From contig CAJJBQ010000002.1 in assembly GCA_905182405.1 (NCBI GenBank), forward strand, positions 1,908,483 to 1,972,482: a stretch of 64,000 nt of DNA, in the 5' to 3' direction. The notes below the pieces were generated by a model that saw only the letters and a list, made by a program, of their open reading frames with translations, did no database searches and was not told the DNA's origin. Below, one piece after another: positions 39,133 through 47,223 of the stretch. Each line of letters starts with the position of its first letter. Within the stretch, counting starts at the first letter, position 1. The stretch is from Akkermansiaceae bacterium. Its GTDB lineage: Bacteria > Verrucomicrobiota > Verrucomicrobiia > Verrucomicrobiales > Akkermansiaceae. The position numbers and the translations under genes are program-made.

Positions 39133-39146
39133 GTCACCTTGGTGAC
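39133..39146 (-). terminator. Palindrome just after rhaB
   Basis: GTCACCTTGGTGAC is a perfect inverted repeat (5-6 bp arms) three bases beyond the rhaB stop. It could be a weak terminator for the rhamnose operon; no T-run follows. Confidence 0.3.
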
Positions 39147-39149
39147 TTT

Positions 39150-40640
39150 CTAATTGATGAGCTTCGAAAATCTCTGATAAGCCTCTTCCCATTCCTTGGG
39201 ATGCTGCGGCTCGAAGCGCTTCGTTTCGAACGAGTTACGAATCAAATCACGACCTTCCTCAAGACTGTCGAGACGACCACTGGCCACTTCTTGCATCATG
39301 AGATTACCCGCCGCCGTCGCCTCATAAGGACCGACGATGACAGGCCGGTTGATGCTACTCGAGATGCTCATATTAAGTTGATCGTTCTGACCACCGCCTC
39401 CGATGATATGAAGAATGTCGATGGGACGATCGATGAGCTTCTCGAGACGATCAAGCACAAAGCGGACTTTGAGCGCGAGGCTATCCGTAACCAAGCGTAA
39501 GATCTGCGCAGGGCCCTCAGGGACGATCTGCCCGGTCTCGCGACAGTATTCCGCAATCTCGGCCGGCATGTCGCAGCGACCTGCAAAGCGAGGGTCATCC
39601 GGATCAATAAATGATTGAAGACGCTCGGCACCCGCTGCCATCTTGGCGAGATCGAAATAACCCCAATCGTTCCCTTCTTCTTTCCAAACGCGGCGGCACT
39701 CCTGGACCAGCCAGAGGCCATTGATATTCTTGAGCAAGCGGATGGTATCGAAGACGCCCACTTCGTTCGTGAAGTTATATTCGCGAGCAAGTTGAGTAAT
39801 GATTGGTTCATCAATCTCGACTCCGAGCAGAGACCAGGTGCCCGAGCTGAGGTAGGCAAAATTGGAGCTTGGTTCAGCAGGCACCGCCGCGACCGCCGAG
39901 GCGGTATCGTGGCTTCCAACGGTCACCACCTTTGTCTCAGAAGAGAGCCCCGTTTTCTCAACGATCTCGGGAAGGATCACTCCAAGAGTTGCACCAGGCT
40001 CGACCAACTCGGGCGCAACATCGAGGGAGAGGCCAAGCGCTTTAAAAAGCGTCCGGGACCAATCCTTCTTCACCGGATCGTAGAGTTGGGTCGTCGAGGC
40101 ATTTGTGCGCTCGCACTTCGCCACGCCCGTGAGACGATGCGCGATCAAATCTGGAATCATGAGAAATTGCTCCGCCTCCGGGAGGGCGGAATCAGGATCC
40201 TGCATCACGGCACCCATTTGCGTGAGGGTGTTGATGTCCATAAACTGAATGCCGGTTTTCTCAAAAATGGTGTCAGCGGAAACCCGCTGAAAGAGGTCAT
40301 CCATCACGCCCTTATTACGAGGGTCACGATAGTGGCGAAGGTCGGCAAGGAGCTTTCCATCGGCATCTAAAAAGCCGTAGTCGACTCCCCAGGTATCGAC
40401 TCCAATCGAGAGAATTTTTTCCGCTCCATAACGATCCACCGAGAGCTTCAGCCCTTCAAGGATTCCTTTCCAGAGCGCTTCGAAGTCCCAGAAGAGCCCG
40501 CCTTCTTTTTGGATGGGAACATTCTCAAAACGATTAACCTCCTCAAGAGAGAGCTTCCCTTGGCTCATGATGCCCGCGATGACACGCCCGCTTCCGGCTC
40601 CAAGATCAACGGCAAGATAGATGGCTGAGGCGTCGGACAT
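39150..40640 (-). CDS. rhaB: Rhamnulokinase
   Basis: Phosphorylates L-rhamnulose at O1 with ATP. 496 aa FGGY-family kinase: the N-terminal phosphate loop is LAVDLGAGSGRVIAGI, DTWGVDYGFLDADGKLL follows, and the C-domain has GSHDTASAVAAVPA, YLSSGTWSLLGVE and IIGGGGQNDQLNM with the adenosine-binding glycines. It is the last gene of the operon, five bases after the Mqo-family gene. The rhamnose genes beside it support the sugar assignment over fuculose or xylulose. Confidence 0.93.
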   Translation of the reverse strand: MSDASAIYLAVDLGAGSGRVIAGIMSQGKLSLEEVNRFENVPIQKEGGLFWDFEALWKGILEGLKLSVDRYGAEKILSIGVDTWGVDYGFLDADGKLLADLRHYRDPRNKGVMDDLFQRVSADTIFEKTGIQFMDINTLTQMGAVMQDPDSALPEAEQFLMIPDLIAHRLTGVAKCERTNASTTQLYDPVKKDWSRTLFKALGLSLDVAPELVEPGATLGVILPEIVEKTGLSSETKVVTVGSHDTASAVAAVPAEPSSNFAYLSSGTWSLLGVEIDEPIITQLAREYNFTNEVGVFDTIRLLKNINGLWLVQECRRVWKEEGNDWGYFDLAKMAAGAERLQSFIDPDDPRFAGRCDMPAEIAEYCRETGQIVPEGPAQILRLVTDSLALKVRFVLDRLEKLIDRPIDILHIIGGGGQNDQLNMSISSSINRPVIVGPYEATAAGNLMMQEVASGRLDSLEEGRDLIRNSFETKRFEPQHPKEWEEAYQRFSKLIN

Positions 40641-40645
40641 TTCTG

Positions 40646-42130
40646 TTAGGTGAGATTAAGGTCCGCCATCGCCTTTTGATGAATGTCGAAATAGCGGTCG
40701 CGGGCTGTGGAAATCTTGAGGTCCTGATCCCAGTTGGGAATCATTTCGCTCATGCGAGATTTTCCTTCATCAGACTCAAGAAGCTCAGGGAGACAGCGTT
40801 GAATGCACTCCAGCATGACTTGCGTCGACACGGAAGCCCCTGGCGAAGCACCGAGAAGCGCTGAAATACTCAAATCTTCACTGGTCAGCACCTCAGTGCC
40901 GTAGTGGACGATTCCCGGTTCTTCTCCAGGCTCCTGCTTAATCGCCTGCACCCGAATGCCCGCATCGATGACCTCCCAGTCCTCGTCCTTGGCATCAGGA
41001 TAGAAATTGTAGAGTTCCTGCATGCGGGAGGACTTCGACTGAAGGCCCTGCTCCACGAGATACTTCACCAAGTCGAGATTGTGAATCCCAACCCGCATCA
41101 GCGAAACGATGTTACTGGGCCTCACCGACAAAGGAAGGTCGGTATGACTTCCACCATTATGGAGAAATTTTCCAGTCCAAGCCGCGAAGGGACCGAAGAG
41201 AAGGGAGCGTTCTCCATCGATTACCCGGGTATCCAAATGCGGCACCGCCATCGTCGGAGCAGCTCCAAGAGCCTGTCCGTAAACCTTGGCAGTGTGCTTT
41301 TTTACGACCTCAGGATTTCTCGTGATCATCCACTGACCTCCGATTGGAAATCCTCCATAACCTTTGACTTCGGGGATCCCGGATTTTTGCAGCAAGGGAA
41401 GTGATCCACCGCCCGCACCGATGAAAACGAAGCCCGCTTCGACCTGGCGCTTCTCGCGACTTACTTCATCGCGCACCGTGACGAGCCAACCTTTTCCCTT
41501 CTTTTCCAAGTCGACAACGCGATGCCCAAAGTGGGTCTCGCAATCATCCTGTTCGTCAAGCCACTCGCAGAAGTTGCGGGAAATCTCACCGAAATTGACG
41601 TCGGTCCCACCCTCCATATGAGTCGCGGCAATCGGTTGATTTCCATCCCGACCTTCGACAAGAAGCGGTGCCCAGGATTTAATTTCCTCCCGATTCGACG
41701 AGTGCTTCATCGATTCAAAAAAGTGGTGCTTTTTCAAGCCCTCAAAGCGAGCCCGGAGATAAGGAAGCTGCTCCTCGGTGTGAACCAGGGAGATATGCGG
41801 GAGAGGATTGATGCACTCCTTCGTGTCCTTGATGATCCCCTTTCGCGCAGCGTAGGCCCAGAACTGGAGCGAGTGCTCAAAGTCCTCGAAGACCGAGATC
41901 GCCTTGGAGACATCAACGCTTCCGTCGGCCTCCTGGTGAGGCGTATAGGAAAGCTCACAGATTCCGGCGTGCCCGGTCCCCGCATTATTCCAACCATTCG
42001 ATGCCTCCTGCGAAGGCCGATCGGACACTTCGAAAAGTTGAATCGAAAGACCCGGCTGCAGCTCCTTGAGCATGGCCCCGAGAGTCGAGGACATGATGCC
42101 GGAGCCAATGAGGAGAACGTCGGTTTTCAT
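40646..42130 (-). CDS. Malate:quinone oxidoreductase-family dehydrogenase (possibly L-lactate oxidising)
   Basis: 494 aa from the ATG at 42130 (MKTDVLLIGSGIMSSTLGAM), which starts the FAD-binding Rossmann motif. Family hallmarks: SQEASNGWNNAGTGHAGICE, THMEGGTDVNFGEISR, FIGAGGGSLPLLQKSGIPE, GFPIGGQWMI, LLFGPFAAWTGKFL. It is a peripheral membrane flavoprotein passing electrons to quinone. The length and motifs fit Mqo, but the gene sits inside the rhamnose operon (10 bp after the aldolase/dehydrogenase, 5 bp before rhaB). The pathway ends in L-lactate, and an Mqo-family L-lactate:quinone oxidoreductase (Lqo) is known in Staphylococcus aureus, so lactate is a good alternative substrate. Confidence 0.88.
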   Translation of the reverse strand: MKTDVLLIGSGIMSSTLGAMLKELQPGLSIQLFEVSDRPSQEASNGWNNAGTGHAGICELSYTPHQEADGSVDVSKAISVFEDFEHSLQFWAYAARKGIIKDTKECINPLPHISLVHTEEQLPYLRARFEGLKKHHFFESMKHSSNREEIKSWAPLLVEGRDGNQPIAATHMEGGTDVNFGEISRNFCEWLDEQDDCETHFGHRVVDLEKKGKGWLVTVRDEVSREKRQVEAGFVFIGAGGGSLPLLQKSGIPEVKGYGGFPIGGQWMITRNPEVVKKHTAKVYGQALGAAPTMAVPHLDTRVIDGERSLLFGPFAAWTGKFLHNGGSHTDLPLSVRPSNIVSLMRVGIHNLDLVKYLVEQGLQSKSSRMQELYNFYPDAKDEDWEVIDAGIRVQAIKQEPGEEPGIVHYGTEVLTSEDLSISALLGASPGASVSTQVMLECIQRCLPELLESDEGKSRMSEMIPNWDQDLKISTARDRYFDIHQKAMADLNLT

Positions 42131-42140
42131 GCGGTTCTTT

Positions 42141-44333
42141 TTAGCGAAGGAATGCTTCGTGAAGTCCGCCATCAACCGCCAGCACCTGGCCGGTGGTCTT
42201 CGATGATGTCTCACTCAGCATAAAGAGCATTCCGTTCGCCTGGTCTCGTGGGGTAATGGGAACCTTGGTGAGCGTGCGGTCTGCGTAGAACTGCGCAAGC
42301 TTGTCGCGGAGTTCCTCGGTGCTCTCGTTCTCGCCGAAAACAATGTCATACTTCGTCAAGGAAGCGATCACGCGATCACGGGGAAACATTCCACTTCCCG
42401 CTACGACAGTCGCCGGAGCAACGCCATTGACGCGCACGAGCGGCGAAAGCTCGATCGCAAGTTCGCGAACCAGGTGGTTCGCAGCAGCCTTCGAAGTATC
42501 GTATGCAACCGAGCCTTTCTTGGAAACGACCGCGTTAGCACTGGTCGTCACGACCATCGAGCCACGGAGCCCCTGCTCATTCCAAATCTTAGTCGCTTCA
42601 TCGGCGACGAAGTAAGGTCCGGCAACGTTGATCCCAAAGGTGAGTCCCCATTTATCATCAGGGATGTGACCGGTGCGATCGGGTGGCACGAAGATTCCCG
42701 CGGTCACTGCGATGTGATCGATGCCACCGTATGCATAAACAACTTCAGCAAGCATTGCCTTGATCGCCTCACGATCGGTGACATTACAGGCGAGCCCGAT
42801 GGCATTTCCACAACCGGAAATCCCAGATCCCGCGACCCCGATACCCTGACCCACTTTGGCAATGAGTTCCTCGGCCGTGGCCTGAGCAGTTTCCTGATTC
42901 AGGTCGGCACAAACAACATGCGCGCCCTGATCAATCATGACGTGAGCCATCTCCTTGCCGATGCCACTTCCGGCACCAACGACGATGACCACCTTGCGGG
43001 CAAACTCGCGCTCGGGTGGCATGCGCTGAAGCTTCGCTTCTTCAAGTGCCCAGTATTCGATGTCGAAAGCTTCTTTCTGGGGAAGCCCAATATATTCATC
43101 GATCGCTTCCGCACCGCGCATCACCGAAATGGCGCAGTTGTAGAACTCAGCGGTCACACGGGACTCACTCTTATTCTTTCCGAAAGCCACCATGCCGATG
43201 CCAGGAATCAGAACCACCGTTGGGTTCGAATTACGCATCGCGGGAGAATGAGTCTCCTTGTTTGCCTCGTAGTAAGTGGCATAGTCGGAGCGATATTTTT
43301 CAAGACCTGCGGTCAGCTTGGTGCGAAGCACATCGAGACCTTCGTTCTGAGGATCCCAATCGACATAAAGCGGCTTAATCTTGGTGCGAAGGAAGTGATC
43401 CGGGCAGGAAGTCCCGAGTTCAGCCAGTCTTGGAGCCGCGTTTGAATTCACGAATTCAAGAACCGCGTCCGTCGTTTCCACCGTCGCAATGAAACGGTTC
43501 TGCTGACTGACCTGACCACGAAGCCAAGGCAGGATTTCGGACACGAGTTCGCTCTGCTTCTCATCGGAAAGTTTGGAAAACTTTTGTCCTTCAAAGGTCT
43601 CAGCTCCCTTATCGCGTTCCTCAATGTAGCGACCCGCGCGTTCGATGAGCTCAAGAGTCAACTCGTAGCACTCCTTGTCGTCATCGGCCCAGTTGATCAG
43701 ACCGTGCTGGCCCATGTTGATGCCCTTGGCATTGGGATTCTTTTGGCAGACCTCCTGGAAAAGAAGACCGAGATCAAAGCCCGGACGCTGCCAGGACGTG
43801 TAAACGATTTCGTCGCCAAAGATCTCCTTTGTGATTGCCTCAGAATTCCTCGTCGCACAGAGCGAGATGAAGGAATTCGGGTGCATGTGATCAACATGCT
43901 TGCTTGAAATAAAGGAGTGCAGCGGGGTATCGATGGACGACGCCCGCGGGTTCAAGTTAAAGGTCGTGTGACGATACATTCCCACCATGTCATCCTCAAT
44001 CTGAGTCTTGACGCCGTTCGGACTCGTGTCGTTGTAGATCTTTTGAAGGGCAATGAGTTTATCCTGATAAAGAGAGGAAAAGTTCTCAATCTTAGAAGTC
44101 CGGAGATCGCCACCGGATCCTTTGACCCAAAGCACTTCAGTTTCTTCACCGGTGAGCGGATCGACCTCCATCGCCTTGGAAGAAGTGTTTCCACCTCCCG
44201 TGTTGGTGATGCGCTGGTCGGCGCCGAGGATATTGGAACGATAAGAAAGGCGCTCGACAGCGCTCATGGAAGCGACTTTTAAGTCGTCCCAGCCATAGTT
44301 GACATGGCGGTATTCTGATGGGGAAAATGACAT
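42141..44333 (-). CDS. rhaEW: Bifunctional rhamnulose-1-phosphate aldolase / lactaldehyde dehydrogenase
   Basis: 730 aa fusion. The N-terminal class II aldolase (about 1-420) has NTGGGNTSSKAMEVDP and VLWVKGSGGDLRT, then the zinc-site HVDHMHPNSFI region and NMGQHGLINWADD. The C-terminal short-chain dehydrogenase (about 450-730) has the NAD-binding GAGSGIGKEM, a catalytic Tyr and Lys in YDTSKAAANHL, and an SDR-typical end GQVLAVDGGLHEAFL. The aldolase yields dihydroxyacetone phosphate and L-lactaldehyde; the dehydrogenase then gives L-lactate. This fusion is known in Bacillus and many other bacteria. The 42-bp gap to rhaI and 10-bp gap to the Mqo gene point to one transcript. Confidence 0.94.
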   Translation of the reverse strand: MSFSPSEYRHVNYGWDDLKVASMSAVERLSYRSNILGADQRITNTGGGNTSSKAMEVDPLTGEETEVLWVKGSGGDLRTSKIENFSSLYQDKLIALQKIYNDTSPNGVKTQIEDDMVGMYRHTTFNLNPRASSIDTPLHSFISSKHVDHMHPNSFISLCATRNSEAITKEIFGDEIVYTSWQRPGFDLGLLFQEVCQKNPNAKGINMGQHGLINWADDDKECYELTLELIERAGRYIEERDKGAETFEGQKFSKLSDEKQSELVSEILPWLRGQVSQQNRFIATVETTDAVLEFVNSNAAPRLAELGTSCPDHFLRTKIKPLYVDWDPQNEGLDVLRTKLTAGLEKYRSDYATYYEANKETHSPAMRNSNPTVVLIPGIGMVAFGKNKSESRVTAEFYNCAISVMRGAEAIDEYIGLPQKEAFDIEYWALEEAKLQRMPPEREFARKVVIVVGAGSGIGKEMAHVMIDQGAHVVCADLNQETAQATAEELIAKVGQGIGVAGSGISGCGNAIGLACNVTDREAIKAMLAEVVYAYGGIDHIAVTAGIFVPPDRTGHIPDDKWGLTFGINVAGPYFVADEATKIWNEQGLRGSMVVTTSANAVVSKKGSVAYDTSKAAANHLVRELAIELSPLVRVNGVAPATVVAGSGMFPRDRVIASLTKYDIVFGENESTEELRDKLAQFYADRTLTKVPITPRDQANGMLFMLSETSSKTTGQVLAVDGGLHEAFLR

Positions 44334-44375
44334 AGTTACAAGAGGGGTATAGGTATTCTAAAAAGGGTTGATTTA

Positions 44376-45578
44376 CTAGGCGTATCCGCCGGCGCCGGTA
44401 ATCCCAAGCTCTTTGCGTCGGGCTTTTCGGTCGGTTGAAATTTTTTCGAGATAGCCGCTTTCACGGAATGCCATGAGAGGATCGGGTGCCAGCCCACGCC
44501 CCTTGCGCCATTCGGCAATGGCACCAGAAACATCCGTTCCAAAGGCCTTCTTAAGAAGACGCTCGGCATCGATAATGCTGCCTGCCTCTTGCTCCTTTTG
44601 AAGTTGCTCATAATCCACGAGCGCGGCCTTCACATAAAGCTCCTGCGCTGCCGTCACCGTTTCAATCATCGCCTCCATCTTGGGCTTCAGATTGTGAGAC
44701 TGGTCGACCATATATTCGATGGCGGGATACTTCCCACCTTGTGAAGCGGCATAGCCGTGGATCTCGCTAAAGATGCGGAAAATTTGATAAGGATCGATCG
44801 ACCCCAAAGTGAGATCATCATCGGCATAACGGCGATCGTTAAAGTGGAAGCCACCAAGCATCTCATCATCGAGAAGCCATGCGACGATCTGTTCGATATT
44901 TTGCGCCTGATAGTGATGCCCGGTATCCACGAGCACCTTCGCCTGTGGACCCATTTTCTTGGCGTAAATGTAGGACATTCCCCAGTCGGCAATGTCGGTG
45001 TGATAGAAGGCCGGCTCGAAAGGTTTGTATTCGACGAGGAACAACTGGTCATCGGCCAAGTGTCCATGAAATTCACCCAGCGTATTTTCGAGTCGTTGCT
45101 TGCGACCACGAATGGAATCCTGACCGGGATAATTCGTACCATCTGCCATCCAAAGCGAAACAACATTTGAATTTACCGCTTGCCCGAGCTTGATCGAGTC
45201 AATGACGTGCTGTGAGGCCTGCTCACGAATCCTGGTATCGGCATTGCAGAGACTGCCCAGACGATACTCTTGGTTCTGAAAAAGATTAGGATTGATCGAT
45301 CCAATTTGAACTCCCGCCTTTGCCGCCAAGGCCACCACCTCCTTCGGATCATCTCCCTCTTTGAAATCCCAAAGAACGTGGGTCGCAACCTTCGGACAAC
45401 ATCCCGTCAGCTGATTGACCTGACCTGCGTCGGCAAGCTTGTCGGCAAGATCAAGCGCTGCGCCATCTTGGAGGAATTTGCCAAACCGAGTCCCGGTATC
45501 GGCGAAGCCCCAGGAAGGAAGCTCAATTTCGAAATGATCAAGAGCTTCGTCGATGCGTTGCTGGATTTCTTGATTCAT
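44376..45578 (-). CDS. rhaI: L-rhamnose isomerase, RhaI type
   Basis: 400 aa TIM-barrel isomerase converting L-rhamnose to L-rhamnulose. Visible: ELPSWGFADTGTRFGKFLQD at the N terminus, TGCCPKVATHVLWDFKEGDD, VSLWMADGTNYPGQDSIRGR and LFLVEYKPFEPAFYHTDIAD (metal-binding Glu). Also VLVDTGHHYQAQNIEQIVAW and GGFHFNDRRYADDDLTLGSI (metal-binding Asp and His). This is the Pseudomonas stutzeri/Bacteroidetes-type enzyme, not the E. coli RhaA type. First gene of the operon, directly downstream of a promoter with an embedded operator. Confidence 0.94.
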   Translation of the reverse strand: MNQEIQQRIDEALDHFEIELPSWGFADTGTRFGKFLQDGAALDLADKLADAGQVNQLTGCCPKVATHVLWDFKEGDDPKEVVALAAKAGVQIGSINPNLFQNQEYRLGSLCNADTRIREQASQHVIDSIKLGQAVNSNVVSLWMADGTNYPGQDSIRGRKQRLENTLGEFHGHLADDQLFLVEYKPFEPAFYHTDIADWGMSYIYAKKMGPQAKVLVDTGHHYQAQNIEQIVAWLLDDEMLGGFHFNDRRYADDDLTLGSIDPYQIFRIFSEIHGYAASQGGKYPAIEYMVDQSHNLKPKMEAMIETVTAAQELYVKAALVDYEQLQKEQEAGSIIDAERLLKKAFGTDVSGAIAEWRKGRGLAPDPLMAFRESGYLEKISTDRKARRKELGITGAGGYA

Positions 45579-45898
45579 GAAAATGTGACAAAATTACTGG
45601 ATGGGAAATTGGGTGGATGGAGAGATCGCCGCTATCGTCTGTCCCGATTCGGATACACAATATAACAGGAAACGTTTCATGTAAGAACTAAAATTGCTGA
45701 GAGATTGGTTCATTTTTAACATCCTTTCTGGTGGGGAGAATCTCCACCCTTTGGATCACCGGAACTTGATTTTTCTGAATCTCGGTAAAAATCTCAGATG
45801 AAAATGACTAGCGATCATGTTTGGAAAGAATTCCAATAACGATTTCCCCCTCTTCGGCATTTGGCCCCTTGCATCACGGCATTCATTCCACGACAATG
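45579..45898. other. Regulatory region between rhaI and the lacI-type gene
   Basis: About 320 bp. Apart from the promoter/operator at 45659-45687, nothing else recognisable was seen; the rest may hold the 3' untranslated end of the regulator gene. Confidence 0.5.
45659..45687 (-). promoter_or_regulatory. rhaI operon promoter with operator in the spacer
   Basis: On the minus strand a -35-like TTCTTA (45682-45687) and a -10-like TATATT (45659-45664) are separated by 17 bp. The perfect palindrome GAAACGTTTC (45669-45678) lies within the spacer, where a bound repressor would block RNA polymerase. About 80 bp separate it from the rhaI start. Confidence 0.6.
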
Positions 45899-46927
45899 CT
45901 ACTTCGCAACTGCCCCAATCGATTCGCGCTCGATAAAGCGGGTCGAAAATCTCGCCTGTTGCGGCGGCTTGTTTCCATCACCTTCGATACGTTCCAAGAG
46001 GAAATCGATCGCCTGGGTCACCATCTCATCATGAGACTGGGCGACGGTGGACAGTGAAACCTGAAGGTACTCACCCAGAGGAATTCCGTCGATCCCCACA
46101 ACCGAGACATCCCCGGGAATACTAAGCCCCAGATCCTTGGCGGCACGCATCACCCCAATGGCCGTCAAATCATTGAGCGCTACCAACGCCGTTGGGCGAT
46201 CCTTGGACTCCAAAATCTTCCGCCCCACCTCGCGCGCTTCCAAAATATTCGGCCCGCAATTCACCACCTCACAGGTCGAATCACCAAATCCCTCGATCAT
46301 TTTACCAAAAAGAGAAGGACGTCCTCCCACCCGTTGCCCCTTCGAACGCGCGGCCAAGAAGCTAAAGCGCCTGTGCCCCAGCTCATGCAAGCGCGTTGCG
46401 GCCTCGCGCAGACCCGTCGAGAAATCCGGGACCACCACATCAACAAAAGCCTCTCCCGCCCCAGGCATCGCCAGCACCACAATAGGAAAGCCCAACTTAC
46501 TCTGCCGTTCCAAAAATTCGCGATGCCCATCCAGATCACTCACGAAAGCGACGACGCCATCGACATTCCGATACACCACCTCTTCGAGCAATTTCTTTTC
46601 CCGTTCCAGATCCGTCTGCCAGTTCTCGATCACAAGATCGTATCCCTTTTCTCCAATGCGATTTCCAAAAACCTGCGAAAAGTGGGTAAAGTAAGGATTT
46701 TCCAAATCCGCCACCAGAAGCCCGATCGCCTTGAAACTTCCTGACCTTAAGGCAACCGCAGCCCGGTTCGGGCGGTATCCCAATTCCTTGGCCGCCGCAA
46801 AAACCCGCCCTTCTGTCTCCTTCGATGCCCATGAATTTGGCCGGCGATTCAAAATAGTGGAGGCTGTGTTTACAGCAACTCCGGCACGCTCTGCAACGTC
46901 CTTAAGTCGAATCTTTCCTCCAGCCAT
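45899..46927 (-). CDS. LacI family transcriptional regulator of the rhamnose operon
   Basis: 342 aa. The N-terminal helix-turn-helix has the LacI signature IRLKDVAERAGVAVNTAST, with LNRRPNSW as hinge start. The periplasmic-binding-protein-like effector domain follows (AIGLLVADLENPYFTHFSQV, VSVVGIDGIPLGEYLQVSLS). It is transcribed in the same direction as the rha operon. Matching GAAACGTTTC palindromes are found upstream of this gene and of rhaI, so autoregulation and repression of the operon in the absence of rhamnose or rhamnulose is likely. Use of a LacI-type protein instead of AraC-type RhaR/RhaS or a DeoR-type repressor is usual outside Proteobacteria. A short ribosome binding site (GGAG) sits a few bases before ATG. 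Confidence 0.9.
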   Translation of the reverse strand: MAGGKIRLKDVAERAGVAVNTASTILNRRPNSWASKETEGRVFAAAKELGYRPNRAAVALRSGSFKAIGLLVADLENPYFTHFSQVFGNRIGEKGYDLVIENWQTDLEREKKLLEEVVYRNVDGVVAFVSDLDGHREFLERQSKLGFPIVVLAMPGAGEAFVDVVVPDFSTGLREAATRLHELGHRRFSFLAARSKGQRVGGRPSLFGKMIEGFGDSTCEVVNCGPNILEAREVGRKILESKDRPTALVALNDLTAIGVMRAAKDLGLSIPGDVSVVGIDGIPLGEYLQVSLSTVAQSHDEMVTQAIDFLLERIEGDGNKPPQQARFSTRFIERESIGAVAK

Positions 46928-46982
46928 TTCTCCAGTACTCTATATGTTGGACAAATGAGTGCAACTTAATGAAGTAAGATAA

Positions 46983-46992
46983 GAAACGTTTC
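46983..46992. promoter_or_regulatory. LacI-type operator between the regulator and the 47224 gene
   Basis: A perfect GAAACGTTTC palindrome followed by AT, identical to the site in front of rhaI (GAAACGTTTCAT). It lies 56 bp before the regulator gene (autoregulation) and about 230 bp before the divergent cytochrome/DUF1549 gene, which may therefore belong to the same regulon. Confidence 0.6.
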
Positions 46993-47223
46993 ATTAAATA
47001 ATATTGACCCACCCTGCGTAGCCCACGAATCTTTGCCCTCAAAAATGAGGGGATTCTTTTCCTCGAACATCATTGAATCATTTCTGGTCAAGACAACTCC
47101 CTAACGAATACGAACGGAAGGTCGCACCTCATCTAAAAAATAAAAAAAGTCGGCAGAAAGTCGATCTCCCTCGCGTAAACGAAGGGGCAGTCTAAAGCCT
47201 ATCATACAAGACTCGCCACCCCG

